Source of the DNA: Flavobacteriaceae bacterium
Lineage (GTDB): Bacteria > Bacteroidota > Bacteroidia > Flavobacteriales > Flavobacteriaceae
Direction of reading: 5' to 3'
DNA length: 9,256 nt
NCBI GenBank assembly: GCA_013001365.1
Contig: JABDMQ010000289.1
Coordinates: 1 to 9,256, forward strand
The position numbers and the translations under genes were made by a program. This document shows, piece after piece, positions 1-7,669 of this stretch. Positions within the stretch are counted from its first letter, which is position 1; each line of letters begins with the position of its first letter. Below the pieces are notes generated by a model, which was given only the letters and a program-made list of their open reading frames with translations, had not been told where the DNA came from and ran no database searches.

Positions 1-366
1 TTGAATTTCAGGGACCATCCAGGGCTATTCTTGACCGAGTCGCCTCAAGCGTACCAAATTTGTAAATCTGTTGACTCACCTTCATGCAAGATTCTTTTCG
101 ATATTTACCATCAACAGATACAAGAAGGCAACCTCATACCTAATATTGAGGCGTGCTGGGACGAAATCTCGTATTTCCAGATCGGGGACAATCCAGGACG
201 TAAGGAGCCTACGACAGGGGAGATCAATTACAAGAACGTGTTCAAGTTCATTCGTGGTAAAGGCTACAAAGGAGTATTAGGAATGGAACACGGCAATTCT
301 AAACCCGATAAAGAAGGCGAGCAACGCGTTATTGATGCCTACAAAGAAGTTGACAATTTTCTATAA
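1..366 (+). CDS. Hydroxypyruvate isomerase-like TIM-barrel enzyme, C-terminal part (5' end outside window)
   Basis: The 121 visible residues are the C-terminal part of a sugar-isomerase TIM barrel of the hydroxypyruvate isomerase (Hyi) type. Enzymes of this family interconvert hydroxypyruvate and tartronate semialdehyde or isomerise related small sugars, using a divalent metal. Visible landmarks are FDIYHQQ (residues 33-39, supplying the Asp and His expected at the metal site), FQIGDNPGRKEPTTGEINY (59-77, close to the Hyi signature with its Gln, Asp and PGR) and GMEHG (94-98, with the last metal-ligand Glu). Family members are usually about 260-300 residues, so more than half lies upstream of base 1, and the TTG at base 1 is only the window edge. 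Many Bacteroidota relatives carry a Tat or lipoprotein leader, so location cannot be judged here. The gene converges on the - strand cluster and is separated from it by a terminator, so it probably belongs to another transcription unit. The fold and family are clear; the exact substrate is not. Confidence 0.85.
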   Translation: MNFRDHPGLFLTESPQAYQICKSVDSPSCKILFDIYHQQIQEGNLIPNIEACWDEISYFQIGDNPGRKEPTTGEINYKNVFKFIRGKGYKGVLGMEHGNSKPDKEGEQRVIDAYKEVDNFL

Positions 367-370
367 ATAA

Positions 371-398
371 AAAAGCCGCATCGAAAGATGCGGCTTTT
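371..398. terminator. Bidirectional intrinsic terminator between convergent genes
   Basis: The arms AAAAGCCGCATC (371-382) and GATGCGGCTTTT (387-398) are perfectly complementary over 12 bp and enclose the tetraloop GAAA, a stable GNRA-type loop. The + strand ends in a run of five T after the GC-rich stem, and the - strand transcript also ends in a run of six U because the left arm is preceded by A residues. It lies 4 bases after the + strand stop codon and about 38 bases after the - strand stop at 437, so it can end transcripts from both directions. Confidence 0.92.
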
Positions 399-436
399 TA
401 ATGTTTAGATTATGCTTATTCTAAAGAATAAATTAT

Positions 437-2170
437 CTATTGTTTAACAAGTTTAACGCTTTTTGTTCCTGACTCAGAACTGATTCTTGCAAAGTACAAT
501 CCTTCAGGTAAAGTTGTTGCATCTAACTTAACAGACGAACTATTAGGTGATACAGACATAACATTCTTACCTAACATATCGAATACCTGAACAGATGTAA
601 TGTTGGTATTATTCGATTGGATATTCCATACATTATTTGCTGGATTTGGATATACCTTGAAATCAGAAGACTCAAAATCATCTACACCTAATAATGAACT
701 TTCGCTAGAGGTTAATGTGAATGTCCCCGGTGCTCTTGCAGTACCATCATCATTTATTCTTACGTAATATGTATTTCCTGGTGTTACAGCTACTGCAGTA
801 CCTCCTCCTGGATTACAAGCTAATTCTGTACCAGCACAACCATCCCAAACAGAAAGGTTTGGTGCATTTGTGGCAAAATAAGCCACACCTCCAGCTGGTC
901 CCTCAAAAGAATACCAAACATCAGAAATGATTCCTTCATCACAAGAAGCAGCAATACCAGAATCTGTCGCACCGATATTACTTACTTCTACAGTACTACC
1001 ATCGATAGCAATTGGCGTTGCATTAGCACAATCATCGTTAGTAACTGGTGGCTCTTCATAAAAATAGATGTTATCTAAATAAATATCACCAAAAAGTGGC
1101 CCGTCTCCAATAAAAATAAGTTGTGAAACTTGACTTCTAGCATTCTCGCTGTTAATATCGAAATCAGCAAAAGCAATATCTAACGAATGCCACTGATTAG
1201 CAGCCAGAGCAGTAACATCAATAAGTTCTTCAAGGTTAATCGGTGTTGGACCAGAAAAATCTTGAACTATTGCTTTAAATAAAGAACCAGCAGCAGGCTG
1301 CCCATTGAAATAAAGGTCCAAGTGTATGCCTGTATAACTAGTTAGGTCTAACGGTGCTACACCCGAATTAACATCTTCGAAATACTGGTTTTGGAATCCA
1401 GCTCCTCCATTAGGGATTATTAATTCCAAGGTATTGTTTTCTTGTATCGTTATACCGTTTAACATTGCTCCAGCGAAAACTTGAGTCCCGTTCGATGGTG
1501 CATCTACATAAGAATCGCTATAAATTGATAAAACATCGGCTGAATCTCTGGTAGGTGATGTTGCGGCAGTCTCTGGAGGGCCAGGACAATCTGGACAACC
1601 ACCTGTGCCTCCACAATCTATACCCTCTTCATCTCCATTTTGAATACCATCATCACATGTTGGCGCAGGGTCAGCTCCAACTTGAATATCATCTATAGCA
1701 TAATTTCCATTAGGACCAGCAACACCAGCATCAATAAAAATTCTTAATTCTGTCATATCTCCAAATCCTGCTCCAGGATTGATAAGAATAGTTTGTTCTA
1801 AATCACCAGTAGTGGTAAATGGCACTTCATAGTTACCAATCGTAGTCGTTAATCTGATTCTGTGCGTACGAAGTTCATCTTCGGGAAGCGTATTTAATGG
1901 ATCGATTGTAAAACTAACTGTGTTATTTAACTCCATAGAAAGATCCACAACATCTCCTCCACTAAAAACTATAAAAGCATTATCCCATTGATTAGCATTA
2001 CCAAAAAGTTCCAATTTTTCGGTGACAGAGTTAATTGTAGCAGCTCCGCCTCCTTCTCCTGCAGGGTCCCATGTAAATGCTTGCCCCGCATCACTGAAAT
2101 CTAATGGTAATGTTTGCGTATAACCCAATGACACAGTCAAAAGGGCAATAAAAAATGTAATTTTTTTCAT
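437..2170 (-). CDS. Secreted multi-domain beta-sandwich protein with T9SS type A sorting domain; putative glycan-binding protein
   Basis: A 577-residue exported protein. Residues 1-19 form a Sec signal peptide (Lys-Lys, then a hydrophobic stretch ending near GYTQ). Residues about 20-165 form a beta-rich module ending in a YAIDDIQV strand. Next comes a cysteine linker, CDDGIQNGDEEGIDCGG then CPDC (Cys 172, 186, 192, 195), a spacer type common in secreted Bacteroidota proteins. Residues about 205-371 are a second beta-sandwich, starting TSPTRDSADVLSIYSDSY and ending IYLDNIYFYEE; similar segments accompany glycan-active proteins in Flavobacteriia. Residues about 378-488 are a third module (NDDCANATPI...DVWYSFEG...YYVRINDDG) resembling the PPC-like repeats of this group. 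Residues about 502-577 are the T9SS type A sorting domain (VYPNPANN...GLYFARI...KLVKQ), which directs export and usually surface attachment or release. No glycosidase, lyase or protease active site was recognised. Its position downstream of a transporter and two GH17 genes suggests extracellular polysaccharide binding, but this is inference. The ATG follows an A-rich leader. Confidence 0.85.
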   Translation of the reverse strand: MKKITFFIALLTVSLGYTQTLPLDFSDAGQAFTWDPAGEGGGAATINSVTEKLELFGNANQWDNAFIVFSGGDVVDLSMELNNTVSFTIDPLNTLPEDELRTHRIRLTTTIGNYEVPFTTTGDLEQTILINPGAGFGDMTELRIFIDAGVAGPNGNYAIDDIQVGADPAPTCDDGIQNGDEEGIDCGGTGGCPDCPGPPETAATSPTRDSADVLSIYSDSYVDAPSNGTQVFAGAMLNGITIQENNTLELIIPNGGAGFQNQYFEDVNSGVAPLDLTSYTGIHLDLYFNGQPAAGSLFKAIVQDFSGPTPINLEELIDVTALAANQWHSLDIAFADFDINSENARSQVSQLIFIGDGPLFGDIYLDNIYFYEEPPVTNDDCANATPIAIDGSTVEVSNIGATDSGIAASCDEGIISDVWYSFEGPAGGVAYFATNAPNLSVWDGCAGTELACNPGGGTAVAVTPGNTYYVRINDDGTARAPGTFTLTSSESSLLGVDDFESSDFKVYPNPANNVWNIQSNNTNITSVQVFDMLGKNVMSVSPNSSSVKLDATTLPEGLYFARISSESGTKSVKLVKQ

Positions 2171-2386
2171 AATTATCTAAGGTTTTTATTAGTATAAGTT
2201 CAAATATCAGAATAATTATCCAAAGTACGCCTGATTTTAACTATACAATGACCATACATTTTACATATTAATTTTCCAATTAACTCTTTAACGGAGAAAT
2301 AAAACAGATTATCGAAAAACGGAATAGTCTTGTTAGAAGTTATTGCAAAACCCCTTGGTAAAGAAAAGACGTATAAAAGAATCTTG

Positions 2387-5300
2387 CTACTTCTTAAACA
2401 AGGTCATCGGACCATTATTATTAGTAACCATGATCAAGATGTTATCCTTTAGATTAATGACATTAAGGTCCCTGCTATCATTAGGCGTATAGAAGCCACT
2501 TTCCAAAGCCGATAAGTACTCGAAGTTGTTATTGCCATCGCCTAATAAAACCGCCCCTATGCCTGCATCGTAACGTGTCGTTTCGACCTCTACCCCAAAA
2601 TGGTTTCCGGTAACCACGATGTCCTTGTTTCCATCTTGGTTAAAATCCATTACTAATGATGTCTTGATTGGAGAAAGTTGTGCATAAATAGGTAAGGCTT
2701 CTCGTTTTAGGACGCCATTATCATTGATCAGTAGGATACTTTCAAAACTACTTATCTCATAAACAACAGCATCGTTTACTTTTTCTTCTGGCAAGATATC
2801 TAACAACTTAGAAGAGGCGAAACTGCTATAATCCTTGAATTTCTCTGAGACAAATGGCATTTGCTGACTGGTACATTCTCGGCCTCTTAATGGGACATAA
2901 TCGTCTTTGTAGAACTTTGCTAGTACAATATCGTTGGTCCCGTTGTCATCAAAGTCATTGGCATAGACCTTAAAAGGATGCTCTTCACTCGCTTTAAATT
3001 TATTGTTCCTGCCAAGGTTTCCTATTACATAGTCGTCATCACCGTCATTGTCAATATCATCAGCTGTAATGGACCACCATATACCACGAGAATTCTCTAA
3101 TCCGTATTTATCTGTGTTGTTCTCAAATATACCTTCATTATTTGTCAGAACCGTTATGTTCATCCATTCTCCAACGACAATCAAATCCTCATCACTATCT
3201 TGATCTATATCTGAAAAAACGGCATCTGTTACCATACCGATATTGACAAGGTCGGTAGCAGTTCCTGATTCTGCTTTTTTGAATTTTCCGCCTTCATTAA
3301 TCAATAGATAACTAGTAGCTGGAAATGCATATCTACCAGGTATAAGCCTAGTTCCAACGAAAAGGTCTAGGTCCCCATCCTTGTCTATATCTGAAGTCTT
3401 TACACATTGCGAACTTTCATAAATATTAGGGAGTGCATTATTGCTCTTAGTGAAAACACCTTTACCATTATTTATGTACAAACGATCCTTTAACCTACTG
3501 TCCCCTTGATCGTATTCACTGCCTCCACTGGCTACAAATAAATCTTGATCTCCATCGCCATCTACATCTAAAAATAAGGCGCCTAAATCTTCGGATGCCA
3601 AATCTTTTACCCAAGGCTGTGAAGTGCTTTTGATAAACTTTTCATTTTCAGACTGTAGGTACAAAGTTCCGCTTTGGCCAACTGCACCACCAATGTAAAG
3701 GTCCTCTAGTCCATCTCCGTTGACATCTGCCGCCGCAGAATATGGTCCGTTCTGGGAAACATTATGAGGTAGAAGTATTTCTTCTTGGTATTCATCATGA
3801 TCATTCTCGCTATGAACAAAATCGATTCCAAGGTCATTTGCATCCATCTTTACCATTAACTGATCATTAGTCTTGTTCTCCTTGGCTACTACCATGGATT
3901 TAGAGTATTTCGCCGTAATTACTCGGTTTGCCTGAATATTCGTAAATACATTTGTCTTGCCATCAGGCCAATAGACTTCAACTTTTTCAACTTCTATATT
4001 CTTGCCCAAACCAAAGAACAATCCAGGTTCAACGGAAGAAAAATAACCACGTGTTAATGTATTCTCAGCAATTTGCCGATTCCCGTTATAATGAATTTCT
4101 GCTTTTACCCCAATTCCAAATGAATTTTTATCGGGACCTTCAAGTTTGATTTTCAAGAAATTACCAGTGGCTTTATTTTCATAAATCGATGCGGGCGATT
4201 CCATATTGTTGATCACAATATCAAGGTCCCCATCATTATCAAGGTCACCATAAGCCATCCCACTTGAAAATCCAGGCGCATCAAATCCCCAATTTTTTGA
4301 AACCTTTTCGAATTTCAAGTCCCCATTGTTCTTGAACACATAATTTGGAAGCGGTTCTGATGGTGCTTTTTTACTCATGCTATAGAAATCCTTCGAATCG
4401 GTCGCTAATTCCTCATACAGGACTGTCAAGAAATCATTATTCCGAACATCTTTTTTAATTCCGTTGGAAACTACTATATCTTTCCATCCATCGTTATCCA
4501 AGTCACACAGCAACCCACTCCAACTCCAGTCAGTTTTAGCAATCCCAGCCATATTACCTATCTCGGAGAACATTCCCTTTCCTGAATTCAATTGCAAAGC
4601 GTTAGACATATATTGATGATGCTTGCCCTGATCAACGAGTTTATTGAATGCTTCTGTACTCATTGAACCCATATTTGTCTTTGATCTAAAATGATCCTCA
4701 GCAGCCATGTCCAATGTCAAAATATCTAGATAACCGTCATTATTGATGTCACCAGTATCGGTTCCCATACTAAACTGTGAAATATGCTTTAGATTTTCAT
4801 GAATGACATTCTTGAACGTACCATCGCCATTATTATAATACATGAAATCAGGTTCATTATAATCATTTGAGATATAGAGGTCGACCCATCCATCATTGTT
4901 AAAATCAGAAGCACTAACACTTAAACCGTAAGCATATGTATCTAAAAGACCTGCTTTATTTGATATATCCCTATATCGACCGTTATCATTAAGATATAAT
5001 TTATCTGTGTAATACTGATAACGCTCTTTAGGAATATTAATGTAGCGACTAAATAATCTGTTATCTGGTAGTTGATTAACTTGATACATATCCAGATCAC
5101 CATCATTATCCATATCGAAGAATACGGCCTGAGAAGAAAAGCCAAGGTCCGCTAAACCATAGGAGATGGCTGATTCTGTAAAAGTCAAGTCGTTGTTATT
5201 AATGTAAAGTTGATTTCGACGGTCTTCAGGTGTCATTGACTCACCATTTCTGCTCACATAAATATCCAAATAACCATCATTGTTAACGTCTGCCATAGTC

Positions 5301-5668
5301 ACTCCCCATGACCAACCTGCATTAATTGCTATTCGCGATTTTTTTGTGATATCTTCGAATTCAAAATCTCCTTTATTTAAGTATAACCGATCACTCACTT
5401 GATTGCCACAAAAGAAAATATCCGGCAATCCATCATTGTTGATATCGCCGACGGCGACTCCAGCACCACTATAAATTTGGTTATAATAAAGATGATTTAC
5501 TTTTTCTGATTCTGTGATCTTATTATTGAAATCAATTCCGGTTTTTTCAGGAGGCAAGAGTTCGAGACCACCTACTAATTCATCCGGATAAAGATCTCGT
5601 TCTGGACCTTTACATGTCAAGGTCAAAAATGCCAAAGCAACAATAAGCGTGTAATTTGACTTAATCAT
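2387..5668 (-). CDS. Large VCBS/FG-GAP repeat lipoprotein with ASPIC/UnbV domain (CRTAC1-like)
   Basis: A 1093-residue probable outer-membrane lipoprotein. The leader is hydrophobic with the candidate acylated cysteine at position 19 (LTLTC); the Thr before it is atypical, and Lys at +2 occurs in some surface-exported Bacteroidota lipoproteins. The body carries 14 calcium-loop motifs of the form DxDxDGxxD, marking FG-GAP/VCBS beta-propeller blades. Seven lie in the N-terminal half (starting near residues 75, 127, 185, 255, 307, 389, 475) and seven in the C-terminal half (648, 701, 760, 820, 871, 905, 1008). Two are degenerate: DIDQDSDED at 820 and DFDDNGTND at 905. Between the halves, residues about 517-585 match the ASPIC/UnbV domain (GIGVKAEIHY...GYFSSVEPGLFFGLG...VEVYWPDGK). 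The layout suggests two propellers flanking one ASPIC/UnbV module. Such proteins are frequent near SusC/SusD genes in this phylum, but their molecular role is poorly defined; calcium-stabilised surface adhesion or glycan binding is plausible. There is no T9SS sorting domain at the C-terminus. It lies 88 bp downstream of a GH17 gene. Confidence 0.9.
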   Translation of the reverse strand: MIKSNYTLIVALAFLTLTCKGPERDLYPDELVGGLELLPPEKTGIDFNNKITESEKVNHLYYNQIYSGAGVAVGDINNDGLPDIFFCGNQVSDRLYLNKGDFEFEDITKKSRIAINAGWSWGVTMADVNNDGYLDIYVSRNGESMTPEDRRNQLYINNNDLTFTESAISYGLADLGFSSQAVFFDMDNDGDLDMYQVNQLPDNRLFSRYINIPKERYQYYTDKLYLNDNGRYRDISNKAGLLDTYAYGLSVSASDFNNDGWVDLYISNDYNEPDFMYYNNGDGTFKNVIHENLKHISQFSMGTDTGDINNDGYLDILTLDMAAEDHFRSKTNMGSMSTEAFNKLVDQGKHHQYMSNALQLNSGKGMFSEIGNMAGIAKTDWSWSGLLCDLDNDGWKDIVVSNGIKKDVRNNDFLTVLYEELATDSKDFYSMSKKAPSEPLPNYVFKNNGDLKFEKVSKNWGFDAPGFSSGMAYGDLDNDGDLDIVINNMESPASIYENKATGNFLKIKLEGPDKNSFGIGVKAEIHYNGNRQIAENTLTRGYFSSVEPGLFFGLGKNIEVEKVEVYWPDGKTNVFTNIQANRVITAKYSKSMVVAKENKTNDQLMVKMDANDLGIDFVHSENDHDEYQEEILLPHNVSQNGPYSAAADVNGDGLEDLYIGGAVGQSGTLYLQSENEKFIKSTSQPWVKDLASEDLGALFLDVDGDGDQDLFVASGGSEYDQGDSRLKDRLYINNGKGVFTKSNNALPNIYESSQCVKTSDIDKDGDLDLFVGTRLIPGRYAFPATSYLLINEGGKFKKAESGTATDLVNIGMVTDAVFSDIDQDSDEDLIVVGEWMNITVLTNNEGIFENNTDKYGLENSRGIWWSITADDIDNDGDDDYVIGNLGRNNKFKASEEHPFKVYANDFDDNGTNDIVLAKFYKDDYVPLRGRECTSQQMPFVSEKFKDYSSFASSKLLDILPEEKVNDAVVYEISSFESILLINDNGVLKREALPIYAQLSPIKTSLVMDFNQDGNKDIVVTGNHFGVEVETTRYDAGIGAVLLGDGNNNFEYLSALESGFYTPNDSRDLNVINLKDNILIMVTNNNGPMTLFKK

Positions 5669-5756
5669 TCTAAAAAATCAATTTTAATCAGCAATCTCTC
5701 AATATATTAATTTTTATCAAGGTAACTACCAATTTTAAGAGTTCTTGAACACTTAC

Positions 5757-6689
5757 CTAAACATTCACATGAATGTCTTTCATGAATCTTTTTGGTGTCC
5801 TGTCTACTTTGTAGAGGCCCCAGTGCTTTTCTGGTTCGTGGGCTTCGTCGGAGCCTTTCCAGGACTCATCAAACGCCTCAAAGACAAAAGTCAGGATAAC
5901 GTCTTCTTGGCACCACTTGCTGAGGTCCTTTAAGTAGACTGCTTGAAATTCTTCACTCACATTATTTGGGTCTATGCCTTTACCATTGGAGAACGTCGTC
6001 CAACCAGCTTCTGTTATTACTACTGGTTTATCTGGATAGGTGTCTGCAACCGCATAATAGTTCTGCTTAGTGTATTCCATTGCCTCATGAATATTCTTGT
6101 ATTCCCAAACTGGATAGGTATGTATGGATATAAAATCCACTTCATCTACCAAAATCCTCAATTTATCTAGCCAAGGCAAATAGTTTTCACAAAACGTTAC
6201 AGGTTGTTTTGCACCTTCTTTAATCATCCTCACATATTCTATAACCTTTTCAACAGGTACGTAATGGTCGGTCCAATCCACACATGCTTCATTGCCCGCA
6301 GATAACGTGCAGATAATATCTGGATATTCATTAGCCCAACGAATCAAATCTTTAATTCTTGCTTCATTATCGATCTTGTTTTGCTCCAGAACTTCTTCAG
6401 GATAAGATCCTCCCCACGGGCATCCATAATTGTTGACTTCAGCGTTTATGTAAGCACCAAGCATGACCTTGAAATCCAGGTTTTCATTTCTAATGACTTC
6501 AAGGACCAATTTAGATTGTTCATCGCAGTCGTAAAGTCTTAGGTATTTCCAATGACCATGCAGGATCAAAAGGTCTTCCTTTATTTCTTCATAGCTTGGG
6601 TATTTTCCTCCGGGCCATTGCCCTTCCCTAAAACCAGAATAACAAATAGCTTTTCCTGGTTCTAAATTCAATGCTTCAGAATAATTCAT
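5757..6689 (-). CDS. GH17-like beta-glucan hydrolase or transglycosylase, cytoplasmic type (second of a pair)
   Basis: A 310-residue single-domain TIM-barrel glycosidase of the GH17 type, a retaining family acting mainly on beta-1,3-glucans. The N-terminal motif is AICYSGFREGQWPGG (14-28). The probable acid/base is Glu134 in SAGNEACVDW (130-139), and the probable nucleophile is Glu227 in VITEAGWTT (224-232), the equivalent of the GH17 ETGWPS block. Other barrel landmarks are SIHTYPVWE (188-196) and FVFEAFDESWKG (268-279), then HWGLY (289-293). Both catalytic glutamates are present, so the enzyme should be active. Compared with the neighbouring GH17-like protein it has an insertion of about 20 residues after the third strand region (about 81-107, including CPWGGSYPEE), likely near the active site and able to change specificity. 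There is no signal peptide or lipobox, so cytoplasmic action on imported oligosaccharides is inferred. The gene starts 37 bp after the preceding GH17 gene, probably in the same operon. Whether it hydrolyses or transfers cannot be told from sequence. Confidence 0.85.
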   Translation of the reverse strand: MNYSEALNLEPGKAICYSGFREGQWPGGKYPSYEEIKEDLLILHGHWKYLRLYDCDEQSKLVLEVIRNENLDFKVMLGAYINAEVNNYGCPWGGSYPEEVLEQNKIDNEARIKDLIRWANEYPDIICTLSAGNEACVDWTDHYVPVEKVIEYVRMIKEGAKQPVTFCENYLPWLDKLRILVDEVDFISIHTYPVWEYKNIHEAMEYTKQNYYAVADTYPDKPVVITEAGWTTFSNGKGIDPNNVSEEFQAVYLKDLSKWCQEDVILTFVFEAFDESWKGSDEAHEPEKHWGLYKVDRTPKRFMKDIHVNV

Positions 6690-6726
6690 AATTCAAGGTT
6701 AAGTTCTAATAAAAAAATGTTTGCAT

Positions 6727-7521
6727 TTAAAATTTAAGTTTTTTGTTCTTGTCCCAAAGTCCCCAGTAAGCTCCAACATCACCTTCCGGACCTACTTTCC
6801 AAGATTCGTCAAATGAAGAAAAATAGAACATTTCTATATCGTCTTTTGCCGACCATACTTGGGAGTTAATAAAATATTTCATAGCATTCTCCGGAGATGG
6901 ACAGGCATCATTAAGATTTGTCCCTTCACTAGGCCAACCCGTTTCTGTGATGATCACTTTCTTACCTCTACCCGCATCCAATGCTTGTGCATACATCTGT
7001 TTCATATGCAATAACGAATAATCCAAATGACAACTTTCCCAATATGGATAACAATTTGCCAATATGACATCGCAAGCATCCGTTATTCTTGGGTGAACAG
7101 TGAATTCATAGTACGCATCTACATAACCAACCGGAATGTCCTTTGGCAATGCTTCCTTAACACGATAAATGAAACCTAATAATTCTTCCTCATTCAGATC
7201 ATTACGATATAGAACTTCATTTCCTACCGCAGCTATATCTACATAGCCTTCATTAGCTAATTTGATCAAGCCTTCGATTTCTCGTTCGTTGATTTCTGGA
7301 TCATCCCCAAGCCAAGCGCCTACCAATGTCTTTATACCATATTCCTTAGCGATCTTGGGAATGAATTCATTTCCATCTGTACAGGAGAACGATCTTACCC
7401 ATTTCGTATATGGCTTTATTATTTCCATACGTCGTCTAACTTGTTCTTCGGTAATGATATCTCCAGGTCGTTGTCCATCCTCGTAAAGGCTGAAACAAAG
7501 CCCATGCATTCCACTTTTCAA
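6727..7521 (-). CDS. GH17-like beta-1,3-glucanase family protein, intact catalytic part (5' end apparently frameshifted)
   Basis: This 264-residue frame contains a complete GH17-like barrel. It opens with MHGLCFSLYEDGQRPGD (5-21), parallel to the N-terminal motif of the neighbouring enzyme. The probable acid/base is Glu102 in AAVGNEVLY (97-105), and the nucleophile is Glu193 in VIITETGWPSEG (189-200), which closely matches the classical GH17 active-site signature. NCYPYWES (156-163), FSSFDESWK (234-242) and AYWGLW (251-256) complete the barrel. No signal peptide is present, so it is probably cytoplasmic. The start used here is a TTG preceded by GGAG seven bases upstream, which is possible but unusual in this genome type. 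The same frame stays open upstream to two TAG codons (7566-7561) and encodes a coding-like stretch (FEDLRKLWRKTLK) lacking ATG, GTG or TTG before this TTG, while a normal ATG lies in another frame at 7637. I think the native gene starts at 7637 and has lost one base near 7542-7560; the protein would then be about 303 residues, close to the neighbour's 310. Confidence 0.82.
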   Translation of the reverse strand: MKSGMHGLCFSLYEDGQRPGDIITEEQVRRRMEIIKPYTKWVRSFSCTDGNEFIPKIAKEYGIKTLVGAWLGDDPEINEREIEGLIKLANEGYVDIAAVGNEVLYRNDLNEEELLGFIYRVKEALPKDIPVGYVDAYYEFTVHPRITDACDVILANCYPYWESCHLDYSLLHMKQMYAQALDAGRGKKVIITETGWPSEGTNLNDACPSPENAMKYFINSQVWSAKDDIEMFYFSSFDESWKVGPEGDVGAYWGLWDKNKKLKF

Positions 7522-7541
7522 TGTTTTTCTCCATAATTTCC

Positions 7542-7637
7542 TTAAGTCCTCGAATGAATACTACTAAAATCTACCCCTGTATCTTGACTAAGGTCTATTG
7601 ATTTTAATGAAAATTGGTGTCCTTCTCTATATGACAT
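7542..7637 (-). pseudogene. Probable detached 5' end of the GH17-like gene (31 codons, out of frame by one base)
   Basis: A short open frame runs from ATG at 7637-7635 to TAA at 7544-7542. It encodes MSYREGHQFSLKSIDLSQDT (1-20), then GVDFSSIHSRT. It begins 32 bp after the transporter stop codon behind an A-rich leader (AAAAAACAATAA before ATG), the same style and spacing as other genes here. Its frame differs by one base from the GH17 frame, which is closed by two TAG codons at 7566-7561 but open from 7560 onward. A missing single base between about 7561 and 7542 would join both parts into one protein of about 303 residues. No slippery heptamer was seen in that interval, so programmed frameshifting is unlikely; mutation or a sequencing error is more likely. 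Alternatively it is a chance leader ORF. Confidence 0.55.
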
Positions 7638-7669
7638 TTATTGTTTTTTATTAATTATTAATACTCTTA

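Noticed and set aside
1580..1660. Four-cysteine segment in the secreted protein, considered as a metal-binding finger
   Set aside because: The pattern CxDGIxNGxExGxDCGG...CxxC is a familiar extracellular linker in Bacteroidota proteins and more likely forms disulfides.
2201..2224. Possible Bacteroidota promoter upstream of the secreted protein gene: GATATTTG (- strand, 2208-2201) with TTTG at 2224-2221
   Set aside because: The -7 element only partly matches TAnnTTTG and the two boxes are about 12 bases apart instead of roughly 19-21. The 216-bp gap may well contain a promoter, but this match is too weak to annotate.
2387..5668. Repeated DNA words such as CCATCATTGTT along this stretch, suggesting a dispersed repeat
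   Set aside because: Each copy encodes the NNDG core of a calcium-loop motif in the VCBS protein, so the repetition is explained by the protein repeats and is not an independent DNA element.
5669..5756. Intergenic gap between the second GH17 gene and the VCBS gene, checked for a terminator or promoter
   Set aside because: Only a four-base stem GTTC/GAAC (5741-5750) without a T-run and no TAnnTTTG box was found, so neither a terminator nor a promoter can be supported.
7438..7535. A small - strand frame starting ATG GAG AAA AAC at 7535, preceded by AAGGAA
   Set aside because: It overlaps the GH17 catalytic frame out of phase and soon runs through the region coding for the conserved GQRPGD motif in the other frame. 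The GH17 frame is clearly the coding one, so this is a chance frame despite a good ribosome-binding-like sequence.
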